Shown: one piece after another, positions 27,355-35,977 of the stretch
Layout: every line of letters starts with the position of its first letter
How positions within the stretch are numbered: the first letter of the stretch is position 1
Origin: Pseudomonadota bacterium
GTDB taxonomy: Bacteria; Pseudomonadota; Alphaproteobacteria; Rhizobiales; Beijerinckiaceae
Assembly (NCBI GenBank): GCA_021777795.1
Contig: JAJYDD010000002.1
Location: forward strand, 1 to 38,481
Direction of reading: 5' to 3'
DNA length: 38,481 nt
The notes under the pieces: model-generated
Seen by the model: the letters and a program-made list of their open reading frames with translations, nothing else
Told to the model about the DNA's origin: nothing
The model's database searches: none
Translations under genes and position numbers: made by a program

Positions 27355-28413
27355 GTGCCGCTCGCCGCCTCGCTGCTCGGCCTGCTGGCGCCGGAGCGCG
27401 CGCACCGCGCGGCGATCCGCGCCCTTGCCGCCTATCCCTTCTCGGCGCGGTCCGACGCCGACCCACGATTGCGGATCGAGGCGTTCGGCCTCAACTTTCC
27501 CAACCCGCTGGGGCTGGCGGCGGGCTTCGACAAAAGCGCGGAGGCGGTCGACGGCCTCGGCCGGCTCGGCTTCGGTTTCGTTGAGATTGGCACGCTGACG
27601 CCGAAGCCACAGGCCGGCAACCCGAAGCCGCGCCTGTTCCGGCTGAAGGCCGACGCGGCCATCGTCAACCGCATGGGCTTCAACAACGACGGCTACGCGG
27701 CGGCGGCGGCGCGGCTCGCGCGCGCGCGGCGGAGCGGCCGCATCGGAATCAACATTGGTCCCAACAAGGACTCCTCCGACCGCGTCGCCGATTATGTCGC
27801 GGGGATCGCGGCCTTGGCGCCTTACGCCGATTATTTCACCATCAATATTTCTTCGCCCAATACGCCGGGCTTGCGCAATTTTCACGCGCGCGACGAATTC
27901 GACGCGCTCGTCGCCGCCGTCCTCGCCGCGCGCGACCGCGTTTCGCCGCGACGGCCGACGCTGGTGAAAATTTCTCCCGATCTCGACGCCGAGCAGCTCG
28001 AAGACGTGCTCGCGGTTGCGCTGGCGCGGCGCATCGACGGGCTCATCGTCGCCAATACGTCCGTCGGTCGGCCGCAGACGCTGGTTTCAGCCGCGGCGAA
28101 AGAAGCCGGCGGCCTCTCCGGTCGGCCCATCTTCGCGCTATCGACCCGCCTCGTCGCGCGCTGCTATTTGCGCTGCGGCGACGCCCTGCCGATCATTGGC
28201 GTCGGCGGCGTGGAAAATGCCGAGACCGCACTCGCCAAGATCGAGGCGGGCGCCTGTCTCATTCAAATCTATACCGGCTTCATCTATCGCGGCCCGGGCG
28301 TCGTCAGTGAAATCCTCAGCGGCCTCAGCGGCGAACTGACCCGACGTAAACTCTCATCGCTACGCGAATGCGTGGGCGCCCGCGCTGAAGAGATAGCGGC
28401 GGGCGCTCTTTAG
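27355..28413 (+). CDS. pyrD: Dihydroorotate dehydrogenase (quinone), class 2
   Basis: GTG start; NPLGLAAGFDKSAEAVDGLGRLGFGFVEIGTLTPKPQ, GFNNDG, NISSPNTPGLRN, VGGVENAETALAKIEAGACLIQIYTGFIY. Confidence 0.96.
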   Translation: MPLAASLLGLLAPERAHRAAIRALAAYPFSARSDADPRLRIEAFGLNFPNPLGLAAGFDKSAEAVDGLGRLGFGFVEIGTLTPKPQAGNPKPRLFRLKADAAIVNRMGFNNDGYAAAAARLARARRSGRIGINIGPNKDSSDRVADYVAGIAALAPYADYFTINISSPNTPGLRNFHARDEFDALVAAVLAARDRVSPRRPTLVKISPDLDAEQLEDVLAVALARRIDGLIVANTSVGRPQTLVSAAAKEAGGLSGRPIFALSTRLVARCYLRCGDALPIIGVGGVENAETALAKIEAGACLIQIYTGFIYRGPGVVSEILSGLSGELTRRKLSSLRECVGARAEEIAAGAL

Positions 28414-28446
28414 TTGGCCGGGCGCGCGAGGCCCCCGGCTATCGGC

Positions 28447-28490
28447 TCAGTTCGCGCCGAACGGATGCTCAGTTAGCGCCGAAGGGATGC
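28447..28490. repeat. 22-bp tandem duplication spanning the fae stop codon
   Basis: 28447-28468 TCAGTTCGCGCCGAACGGATGC and 28469-28490 TCAGTTAGCGCCGAAGGGATGC, 20/22 identical. Confidence 0.95.
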
Positions 28491-28978
28491 TTGGCCGAGT
28501 CGCGCTTGGAGACGACCTCTTGCGGCGTCGGATGGCCGGCGACAGCGCGCTCGAGCGCTTCCTTGGTCGCCTTGTAGTTGTACTCCTGGATCTTCTTGTC
28601 GTCGCTGGCTTCCCAATGGATGAACACGCCGACGCAGATGAACAGGTCGTCCGCCTCCCAAGCTGGAATCGTGCCGTCGGCGACGGAATCGGCGACCGCC
28701 TTGGCGACGCCGTATTGCGCCGGGCCGAACATCTGCACCGCCTGCTTGGCGCCCTTGATCGTCACTTTGTTGAACATGACGGTCGCGGGTTTGGTCATGA
28801 GATTCGGGGCCACGACCGCGAGCAGCGCGGTGAAGCCGTCCTTGTTGTTGACGAGCGCGTTAGCGAACGCGGTTTCCGCCGCGCTTCCGCGCGGTCCGAT
28901 CAGCAAGTCGATATGGGCGACTTCGTTACCATCGCCAACCAAGGACTCGCCGACGCACATCTTGGTGATCTTAGGCAT
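28469..28978 (-). CDS. fae: Formaldehyde-activating enzyme
   Basis: 169 aa [42 protein letters not shown]...KHPFGAN; SD GGGAGGAAG before ATG at 28978. Confidence 0.96.
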   Translation of the reverse strand: MPKITKMCVGESLVGDGNEVAHIDLLIGPRGSAAETAFANALVNNKDGFTALLAVVAPNLMTKPATVMFNKVTIKGAKQAVQMFGPAQYGVAKAVADSVADGTIPAWEADDLFICVGVFIHWEASDDKKIQEYNYKATKEALERAVAGHPTPQEVVSKRDSAKHPFGAN

Positions 28979-29120
28979 GCACTTCCTCCCAGCAAACATA
29001 CGGGCCTTCCGGCTCGGGGCGCTCTAAGCCACGAACCGGCTATCCTTGTTGTCAGCACCCCACGCACCCCGTGGAATCGGTTGGCCGGATAGGCGCCGCC
29101 ACCGCGGCCGCGCGCGCCAG

Positions 29121-29978
29121 TCAATCATTGTTGGGCGGGCGGGGCAAGCCGTTCGTCGCATTTGGATGCAAGTGCGCCACAAAAAGCGTCGCCACGGTGA
29201 TGTCTGCGCAGGCGCCGGGGTTGAGGCCGCGCCCTTTCAAATCCGCGTCCCAGGCGGCAAGGTCGGCCGCCCGCGACGCCGGCGACGCGCCCGCCAGCGC
29301 TGTGGCGCGCCGCGCCGCGTCGCGACGGACCGCCTCCGCCGTCTCGGCCCCGAATTTGCGCGCAATATGAGAATCGGGAAAGGCGCCGAGGAACGTCAGA
29401 TAGACTGCCTGCGCGGCTTGCGCGGGCGAGCCGCCCGCAGCGCGCGAGGCGGCGTAGGCGGCGCCGCCGAGGCCGAACACCTCGGCGAAGCCATTGGCGT
29501 ATTGCCGCGCCACGAGATCGCGGTCCGCCGCCGCGATCATCGCCTCGCGCAGGCCAATGGAGGCCGGCGCGCGCACATCGTGCGTCTCGGCCGACCCCAA
29601 GCCGCCGGGATTGGCGAGAACGATGGCGGCGAACACCTCGCGGGCGTCGTCGAGATCGAGGCCGTCGAGCGTGGCGATGAGGCCGTCGCGCAGCGGCTCG
29701 CCCCGTTCGGCGGCGGCGGCGAGCGGGGCGCACAGAAGCACGATGCCGAGATTGGTGTTCTGCCCGACGGCCGCCCGGGTGGCCGCGACCGCCTCGCGCA
29801 CGCGAACGCCGACCCGCGCCCCGCGACGGGCGATCGCCGGGGCGCTGACGCGGGCGCTGGTTTCGAAATCCCCCGCCGTCATGCCGTGGCCTTCGGCGTG
29901 GCGATGGACATTGCCGGGTTTGAGCGCGTCGAGTTCGTCCAGGCAGGCGGCGATATAAGCGTCGGCGATGGCGCTCAA
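29121..29978 (-). CDS. Triphosphoribosyl-dephospho-CoA synthase-like protein (CitG family; methylotroph orf7)
   Basis: 285 aa; ACLDELDALKPGNVHRHAEGHGMTAGDFE, GQNTNLGIVLLCAPLAAA; position next to orf5 and fae. Confidence 0.85.
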   Translation of the reverse strand: MSAIADAYIAACLDELDALKPGNVHRHAEGHGMTAGDFETSARVSAPAIARRGARVGVRVREAVAATRAAVGQNTNLGIVLLCAPLAAAAERGEPLRDGLIATLDGLDLDDAREVFAAIVLANPGGLGSAETHDVRAPASIGLREAMIAAADRDLVARQYANGFAEVFGLGGAAYAASRAAGGSPAQAAQAVYLTFLGAFPDSHIARKFGAETAEAVRRDAARRATALAGASPASRAADLAAWDADLKGRGLNPGACADITVATLFVAHLHPNATNGLPRPPNND

Positions 29979-29983
29979 CTCGA

Positions 29984-30859
29984 CTATCTCCGCAGCACGT
30001 CGTCGGCGATCGCGCCGGCTATGTCGACAGACGTCACCTTCTGCAATCCGCTCCAGGCCGGCATGCTGTTGACTTCCAGCACACGGGGGCCGTTACGGCC
30101 GATTATGACGTCGACGCCGGCGATTTTGGCGCCGACGGCGCGGGCTGCGGCGAGGGCCAGCGCCTCTAGCGCAGCGTCGCGCGGCACGGCGACTGGGTTG
30201 CCGCCCTGCTTGACATTGGTGATCCAGGTCGAGGCGCGCCGCATCATCGTCGCAATCACCCGCCCCCCCGAGATGAAAAGCCGGAAATCGCGGAAATCCT
30301 CGCCCTCGATCGGCACGAAGCGCTGCAAATAATAGACGCCCGCCGTCGCCTCGGGAGGCGGGAGATCGTCGGCGGCGCGGATGAGGCGCAGGCCCTTGCC
30401 CTGCGCGCCGAACAATGGCTTCAGCACCAATGGCCCGCGTTCGATCTCGCGCCGCGCGAGCGCGCGCGCCTGCTCGAACGATTCCACGGTCCAGGTTTGC
30501 GGCGTCGGCAGGCCCGCCCGCGCGACCAGAAAGCTCGTCATCGATTTATCGACGCAGGCCTCGATCGCTCGCGGCGCGTTGACGACGCGCACGCCCATGC
30601 GGTCGAGCGCGTGCAGAACGCCGAGCCGCTTGGTGATCGCCTCGAACGTGCCGCCCGCCATCGTGCGCACGTGGACGGCGTCGGGCAGGGCGGAAAAGCC
30701 TGGAAGATCGAGCCCGGTCGGGTTTGTCGTGTCGAAACCGCAAGCGGCGAGGTCGAGCCGCGTCGTCTCCACGCCCCGGACAGCGTAAGCATCCTCCATC
30801 CGTCGCGCGTGCCAGTCGCGTGTGTCGCTGACGAGCAGGATGCGCCTAGCCGCGCCCAT
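29984..30859 (-). CDS. RimK-type ATP-grasp ligase (methylotroph orf5; MptN-like)
   Basis: 291 aa; GPLVLKPLFGAQGKGLRLI, DFRDFRLFISGGRVIATMMR, VDVIIGRNGPRVLEVNSMPAWSGLQ. Confidence 0.88.
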   Translation of the reverse strand: MGAARRILLVSDTRDWHARRMEDAYAVRGVETTRLDLAACGFDTTNPTGLDLPGFSALPDAVHVRTMAGGTFEAITKRLGVLHALDRMGVRVVNAPRAIEACVDKSMTSFLVARAGLPTPQTWTVESFEQARALARREIERGPLVLKPLFGAQGKGLRLIRAADDLPPPEATAGVYYLQRFVPIEGEDFRDFRLFISGGRVIATMMRRASTWITNVKQGGNPVAVPRDAALEALALAAARAVGAKIAGVDVIIGRNGPRVLEVNSMPAWSGLQKVTSVDIAGAIADDVLRR

Positions 30860-31851
30860 CAGCCGAAGGAGGCGTCGAGCAGCGCCTCGTTGACCCCGCC
30901 GGCGCGGAACGTCGCCCCCGCTTCGATCGCCGTCACCATCGTTTCGGCGGGGCTGAACAGCATCGGGTCGATAGCGTAGAAATCGCCCTTGAAGCGCTTG
31001 AAGATGTCGCGGAAGGGCGCCCCGTAATCGCGCGAGGCGCTGCTCGGCAGGGCGTCGGCGAGCGCCTTGGCGTCATCCGCCGGCCCGGTGACGAACAGGT
31101 GAACCCGGCCGCCATAGATGATGGCGTCATTGGTGCGGCCCATCGCGGTCATGAAATCGGGATGCGGCGGCGACAGCGGCGCCGCGCCCAGGCCGTCGAC
31201 GATACGCTCCAATGGGAACTTCAACGCATGCGCCTTATGCAGCGCCACTTCCAGCACCCGCGCGACCACTTGCACGCCGCCGGCCAGGCTCTGCGTCGGC
31301 GCATAGATGACCGTCAGCGCCGAGGGCGGCAATCCGCAGGCTTCGGCGACCTTGGCGATGATCTCCGGCGGCGGCGCGCGACCGCTCTCGATCACCAGCG
31401 TCGTCCGGGTCGCCTGATCGCGATAGCCGAGTTCCGCGAACAGCGCCTCCTTCTGCGCCAGCGCGCGCGCCGGACCCGAGCCCAGGGCGAAAAAGGCGTC
31501 GCGTCCCTCGCCATGCGCGAGGCTCCAGCCCGCATATTGGCTGCCGAGACAGGCGATGACCGGCTGCGACGAGCGCACGCTGAGCGTCCAGGGCCAACGG
31601 CGAATCGTGGCGTCGCTTGTCAGCGCCACCTCGCCGAGACCGCCGAGACAGATCCTGGCGACGCCCAAGCCCGCCTCGATTCCGCCCCGCCGCTTGACGC
31701 CCGCGTCGATCAGAGTTTCCCCGAGCGGCCCGGTCTCAATCTCGATTTCCAGCCGCGCGGCTTGCGCCCGCAGCCAGTCGACGCCTTTCGAGGCGCCCTC
31801 GTTGACGCTGATGGACGATGCGCCGCTCATGATAGACGATGCGCCGCTCAT
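30859..31851 (-). CDS. mch: Methenyl-tetrahydromethanopterin cyclohydrolase
   Basis: 330 aa; GARICLGGLGEV-type segment (GVARICLGGLGEVAL), SSQPVIACLGSQYAGWSLAHGEG, ALGSGPARALAQKE; start ATG 31851 coupled (ATGA) to the upstream stop with SD GGGAGGG. Confidence 0.94.
   Translation of the reverse strand: MSGASSIMSGASSISVNEGASKGVDWLRAQAARLEIEIETGPLGETLIDAGVKRRGGIEAGLGVARICLGGLGEVALTSDATIRRWPWTLSVRSSQPVIACLGSQYAGWSLAHGEGRDAFFALGSGPARALAQKEALFAELGYRDQATRTTLVIESGRAPPPEIIAKVAEACGLPPSALTVIYAPTQSLAGGVQVVARVLEVALHKAHALKFPLERIVDGLGAAPLSPPHPDFMTAMGRTNDAIIYGGRVHLFVTGPADDAKALADALPSSASRDYGAPFRDIFKRFKGDFYAIDPMLFSPAETMVTAIEAGATFRAGGVNEALLDASFG
31810..31851. repeat. 21-bp in-frame tandem duplication at the mch 5' end (MSGASSI-MSGASSI)
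   Basis: 31810-31830 GATGGACGATGCGCCGCTCAT and 31831-31851 GATAGACGATGCGCCGCTCAT, 20/21 identical. Confidence 0.95.
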
Positions 31852-32951
31852 GGGCGTCCCTCCCGCAACCAGGTCTGGATGCGCCCGGATCGCTCTTTGG
31901 CCTGCGACTTCGCTGCCGCAGGGCTCGCTCCAGCGGCGAGCACGGTGCAGAACGGCGCCCCGGCGCGAACGGGGGTTCCCGGCTGCGGACGGTCGGCGGC
32001 CCAGTGCGGCCAATCGCCTTGCGGCGCCGTGGCGTCGATTTCAGCATAGACGATCTCGGCCGCCCGCGGCGAGCGCGGCTTCGGCGGCCCTGACCGCCGG
32101 CCGGCGACAGCGTCGATATGGCGCGCCAGCAGGGGGTCTTCGTCGTCGTCAAAAACGTCCAGCGTCGCGCCGGGGCGCGGGTTGATCTCCAGAAGCCACA
32201 ACCGCTCCCCGTCTTCAAGGAAATCGGCGCTGGCGAGCCCGCGCAGGCCGAGCGCTCCGGTAAGATGGGCAAGCGCGGCCAGCAATCCCGCCGGCGCGGC
32301 GATCTCGATCGGCCCTGCGGCGCCGCCGTAGCGGAACGGGGCTGCGGCGCAAGGCGCGGCCCATTGCTCGCTCCAGGCGATGGGGGTCAGGGCGACGGCG
32401 TCGCGCACGAAAAGCAGCGAGACCGCGCGGCCCTCGACCCGGCGCTGCCAATAATCGGCAGGTCCGGGCGTCCGCGTCATCGCCGGCGCGACATGCCCTC
32501 CGCCGGAGCCGCCACGCAGCTTGAGCAGCCATTGCGAGGGCGTCTCAGGCGCGGAAAGCCGAATCGCGGGATGAGCGATCCCGGCGGCCTCGCAGCATCG
32601 CGCGAAAAACACGGGGTCTTTAGCGCGCGCCAACGCTTCGGGCGAGGCGCCCAACAGGGGGAGCGCGCGCGCGATTTCGGCCAAAGCCATCGGGCAGTCG
32701 TCGAAGCCGGAGCCAAAGACCAAGCCCGTTGGCGCATGGGCGTCAGTGAGCCGCGCGACGGTTGGCGCAAGCTCGACCTCAGCGAATCCCCCCATCGCGT
32801 TCTCCATCACCTCCATCGCCTTGCAAACCGACCGCGCATCTTGGTCGCCGAAGGCGTCGATCGCTACGACTTCGTAGCCCGCGCGCCGCGCCGCCTCAGC
32901 CAGGGCGCGCGCCGATACGGCGACAAGCAACAACACCTGCCTACCGGTCAT
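31848..32951 (-). CDS. ATP-grasp domain protein of C1 cluster (methylotroph orf17-type / MfnD-like ligase)
   Basis: 367 aa; QWLLKLRGGSGGGHV, GLASADFLEDGERLWLLEINPRPGATLDVFD. Confidence 0.8.
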   Translation of the reverse strand: MTGRQVLLLVAVSARALAEAARRAGYEVVAIDAFGDQDARSVCKAMEVMENAMGGFAEVELAPTVARLTDAHAPTGLVFGSGFDDCPMALAEIARALPLLGASPEALARAKDPVFFARCCEAAGIAHPAIRLSAPETPSQWLLKLRGGSGGGHVAPAMTRTPGPADYWQRRVEGRAVSLLFVRDAVALTPIAWSEQWAAPCAAAPFRYGGAAGPIEIAAPAGLLAALAHLTGALGLRGLASADFLEDGERLWLLEINPRPGATLDVFDDDEDPLLARHIDAVAGRRSGPPKPRSPRAAEIVYAEIDATAPQGDWPHWAADRPQPGTPVRAGAPFCTVLAAGASPAAAKSQAKERSGRIQTWLREGRP

Positions 32952-33120
32952 GCCATGAAGCCCGGCTCAAGGCGCTGGCGCATCGCCAGACGAATTCCCG
33001 TGGCGATTTCGCCCAATTTCCCCGTAAGCGTCGTCCGACCCCTTGCCCAGGCGCACATAGAAGACTTGGCGAGGCGATCTGTCCAGTCGCTTGTGACGCA
33101 AAAACGAGCATCGCGACGAC

Positions 33121-33141
33121 GCCTTAACCTGCGTCAAGGCG
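33121..33141. promoter_or_regulatory. Imperfect inverted-repeat motif GCCTTAACCTGCGTCAAGGCG (possible operator)
   Basis: Near copy of 24761-24778; located between divergent C1 operons. Confidence 0.35.
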
Positions 33142-33311
33142 CCGCAATCCCAGAAAACCCGAATAACGCGCTGCGTCAGGGGACGAATCCGCCGGCGGCC
33201 AGCGCCAAAATCAGGACAATTTCCCACGCGCATGAATGGACAAGGCAGCCTGCCCGTATCAGATATTGCGGCGGCGGGGCCGCTGCGGGCTCGGAACGGA
33301 CCCGGGGCCAT

Positions 33312-34352
33312 ATGACGGAGGAGACGATAGGCGCGGCGATAGACGATAGGCCGGCCGTCGCCTGGATCGACGGGGCGCCCGTGGTTTTCGAGGAGGCCGT
33401 CGCGCAGGCCGAGCGCCTGATTCGCGCCAGCTCGCTGCCCGTGTTCGCCCATCTCGGCGCCGACGTGGAGGGTGCGCGCGAGGCCGTGTTGCTGGCGGAA
33501 TTCGTCGGCGGCGTGCTCGACCATGCGGCTTCAACCGCTCTCCTTAGAGATCTGGACCCGATTCGCGAGACCGGCGGCATGCTGACGACGCCGCTGGAGG
33601 CGGCAGTGCGCGCCGATGTCGTCCTGCTGGTCGGCGCGGTCGCCGCGCCCGACTGGGTCTCCCGACCCGCGCGCCCTTACGATGCTGACATTCCACGCCG
33701 CACGCTACGCCTTGGCGAGGGTGCGGCCCTTCTGTCGCGCCTTGCGGCGCTGCGCGCGCGCGTCAAGCGAAGGCCCGTCGCATCCGCGCCAGCCGGCCTT
33801 GAGGAACAGGCGGAGACGCTGCGCGACGCCAGATTCGGAGTCGCGATCTGGGACGCGGCGGAATTGGAGGCCCTGGCCGTCGAGGCGATCCACGGCCTCG
33901 TGCGCGACCTCAATGAGACGACGCGGTTCTCGACGGCGTCCGCGCCCGCCCGCGACAATGGCGTTGGCGTGCAGACGGTGTGTGGCTGGATGACCGGCTT
34001 TCCGCTGCGCACGGGATTTGGCCGAGGCCAACCGGAACACGACCCCTGGCGCCATGATTCGCGCCGCCTGATCGCCTCGGGCGAGGCCGATTGCGTGATC
34101 TGGGTGTCCACGTTCGAGGGCGGCGCGGCGCCTTCGCAGGCCGTCGACATTGCTCTTTGCGCGGCGGGCGCGCAAATCGACGCGCGCGTGCGCTTCGCGG
34201 TGGCGCGGCCCGGTCTCGACTGCGATACGATCCTGCACGACAACGCGGCCGGCGCGCTCGTCGCGCGCAAGGCTGCGGCCGCGTCGTCAGCGCCGACCGC
34301 CGCCGCGACATTGGCGGCCATCCGCGCCCGGCTGGAGACGCCGCCATGCTGA
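33312..34352 (+). CDS. fhcB: Formyltransferase/hydrolase complex subunit B
   Basis: 346 aa; AHLGADVEGAREAVLLAEFVGGVLDHA, VCGWMTGFPLRTGFGRGQPEHDPWRHD; first gene of fhcBADC. Confidence 0.93.
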   Translation: MTEETIGAAIDDRPAVAWIDGAPVVFEEAVAQAERLIRASSLPVFAHLGADVEGAREAVLLAEFVGGVLDHAASTALLRDLDPIRETGGMLTTPLEAAVRADVVLLVGAVAAPDWVSRPARPYDADIPRRTLRLGEGAALLSRLAALRARVKRRPVASAPAGLEEQAETLRDARFGVAIWDAAELEALAVEAIHGLVRDLNETTRFSTASAPARDNGVGVQTVCGWMTGFPLRTGFGRGQPEHDPWRHDSRRLIASGEADCVIWVSTFEGGAAPSQAVDIALCAAGAQIDARVRFAVARPGLDCDTILHDNAAGALVARKAAAASSAPTAAATLAAIRARLETPPC

Positions 34353-35977
34353 TCCGCATCGTCGGCGGGCGTGTGCTCGACCCCGCCAACCACCGCGACG
34401 AGATCGGCGACCTCTGGCTCGAAGGCGAGCGCGTCGTCGCCGCGCCCGCCCACGGCCGCGCCGACGAGACGTTTGACGCCTCGGGCTGCGTGGTGATGGC
34501 CGGCGCCATCGACATCCATTCGCATATCGCCGGCGCCAATGTGAATACCGCGCGTCTGCTGCTGCCCGAGCAGCACCGCGCCCATGCCGCGAGGCCCGCC
34601 GGGACGCCGCTCTCCAACGCCGGCTGGTCGACTTTCGAGACCGGCAAGCTTTATGCCCAGATGGGCTTCACCACCGTCGTCGAGCCGGCCGTGTCGCCCC
34701 ACAACGCGCTGCACGCGCATCTGGAGCTTGCCGATACGCCCGTCATCGACAAGGCGATTTTGGCCATTCTCGGCAACGACGATTTCGGCTTGTCCTTGAT
34801 GCGCGACGGCGCCGGGCCGGCGGCGATCCGCGATCACGTCGCCTGGACGCTGCAATCGTCCAAGGCGCTGGGGATAAAAGTCATCAACGCCGGCGGCGTC
34901 GCGGCCTTCAAAGACAACGTGCGCGCCTTCTCGTTCGACGATGTGGTGCCGCATTACGGGATGTCCAGCCGGCAGATCGTCAAGACGCTGCAACGTGCGG
35001 TCGCCGATCTCGGCGTGCCGCATCCCCTGCATATCCATTGCAACAACCTCGGGCTGCCCGGCAATTTCGAGACCGCGCTGGCGACGATCGCGGCGGCCGA
35101 GGATCTGCCGTTGCATCTGGCGCATCTGCAATTCTACGGCTACGGCCGCGAGGGCAAGCTTGGCTTTTCCTCCGCCGCGCCGAAACTCGCCGAGGCGGTC
35201 AACGCCGCCAAGAACGTCACCATCGACGTCGGCCAGGCGATGTTCGGCCAGACCGTGACCATCTCCTCCGATGTGTTGCGGCAATTCTCCGCTCGCGGCC
35301 AAGCGCATCCCAACAAATATGTCATCATCGACGGCGACGCCAACGGCGGCGGCATGCTGCCTTATAAATACAAGAGCGGCGCTTTCGCCAACGCCGTGCA
35401 ATTCGCCGTCGGGCTTGAACTGTTCCTGCTGATCGAAGATCCCGGCCAGGTGTTCTTCACCACCGATCATCCCAATGGCGCGCCGTTCACCACTTATCCC
35501 GAGATATTCGCGCTGCTGATGAGCCGCGATCTGCGCGATCAATGGCTGGAGAAGCTGCCCGCCGAAGCGCTCGCCGTGACGACGCTGCGCGGCCTGCGGC
35601 GCGAATATACCTGGGCCGAGATCGCGGTGATGACCCGCGCGGCGCCGGCGCGGCTGTTGGGTTTGAGAGATCGCGGGCATCTGGGCGTCGGCGCGCGCGC
35701 CGACGTCGCCATCTACCGGCCCGGCCCCGATCTCGCGGCGACTTTCCGCCATGCCGAGCGCGTCTACAAGGACGGCGATTGCGTGGTGCGCGAGGGCGTC
35801 CTCACGCATTACCGCTTCGGCCGCGCCCTGCGCGTCGCGCCCGAACCCGACGCCGCGATGACCCGGCGCCTCGACGCCTATTACGACAGCCGCTACGGCC
35901 TCGACGCCGGGCTGCTCAGCGTGCCGGAGACGGCGCTCCCCCGCGAACCCTTCGAGACCGTCGCATGTCAGAGCTGA
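34346..35977 (+). CDS. fhcA: Formyltransferase/hydrolase complex subunit A (amidohydrolase fold)
   Basis: 543 aa; IDIHSHIAGANVNTARLLLPEQHRAH, GFTTVVEPAVSPHNALHAHLELADTP, HIHCNNLGLPGNF, FTTDHPNGAPFTTYPE. Confidence 0.95.
   Translation: MLIRIVGGRVLDPANHRDEIGDLWLEGERVVAAPAHGRADETFDASGCVVMAGAIDIHSHIAGANVNTARLLLPEQHRAHAARPAGTPLSNAGWSTFETGKLYAQMGFTTVVEPAVSPHNALHAHLELADTPVIDKAILAILGNDDFGLSLMRDGAGPAAIRDHVAWTLQSSKALGIKVINAGGVAAFKDNVRAFSFDDVVPHYGMSSRQIVKTLQRAVADLGVPHPLHIHCNNLGLPGNFETALATIAAAEDLPLHLAHLQFYGYGREGKLGFSSAAPKLAEAVNAAKNVTIDVGQAMFGQTVTISSDVLRQFSARGQAHPNKYVIIDGDANGGGMLPYKYKSGAFANAVQFAVGLELFLLIEDPGQVFFTTDHPNGAPFTTYPEIFALLMSRDLRDQWLEKLPAEALAVTTLRGLRREYTWAEIAVMTRAAPARLLGLRDRGHLGVGARADVAIYRPGPDLAATFRHAERVYKDGDCVVREGVLTHYRFGRALRVAPEPDAAMTRRLDAYYDSRYGLDAGLLSVPETALPREPFETVACQS

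Noticed and set aside
33677-35809. 710-aa minus-strand ORF opposite fhcB/fhcA
   Set aside because: Shadow ORF; it mirrors two well-supported genes.
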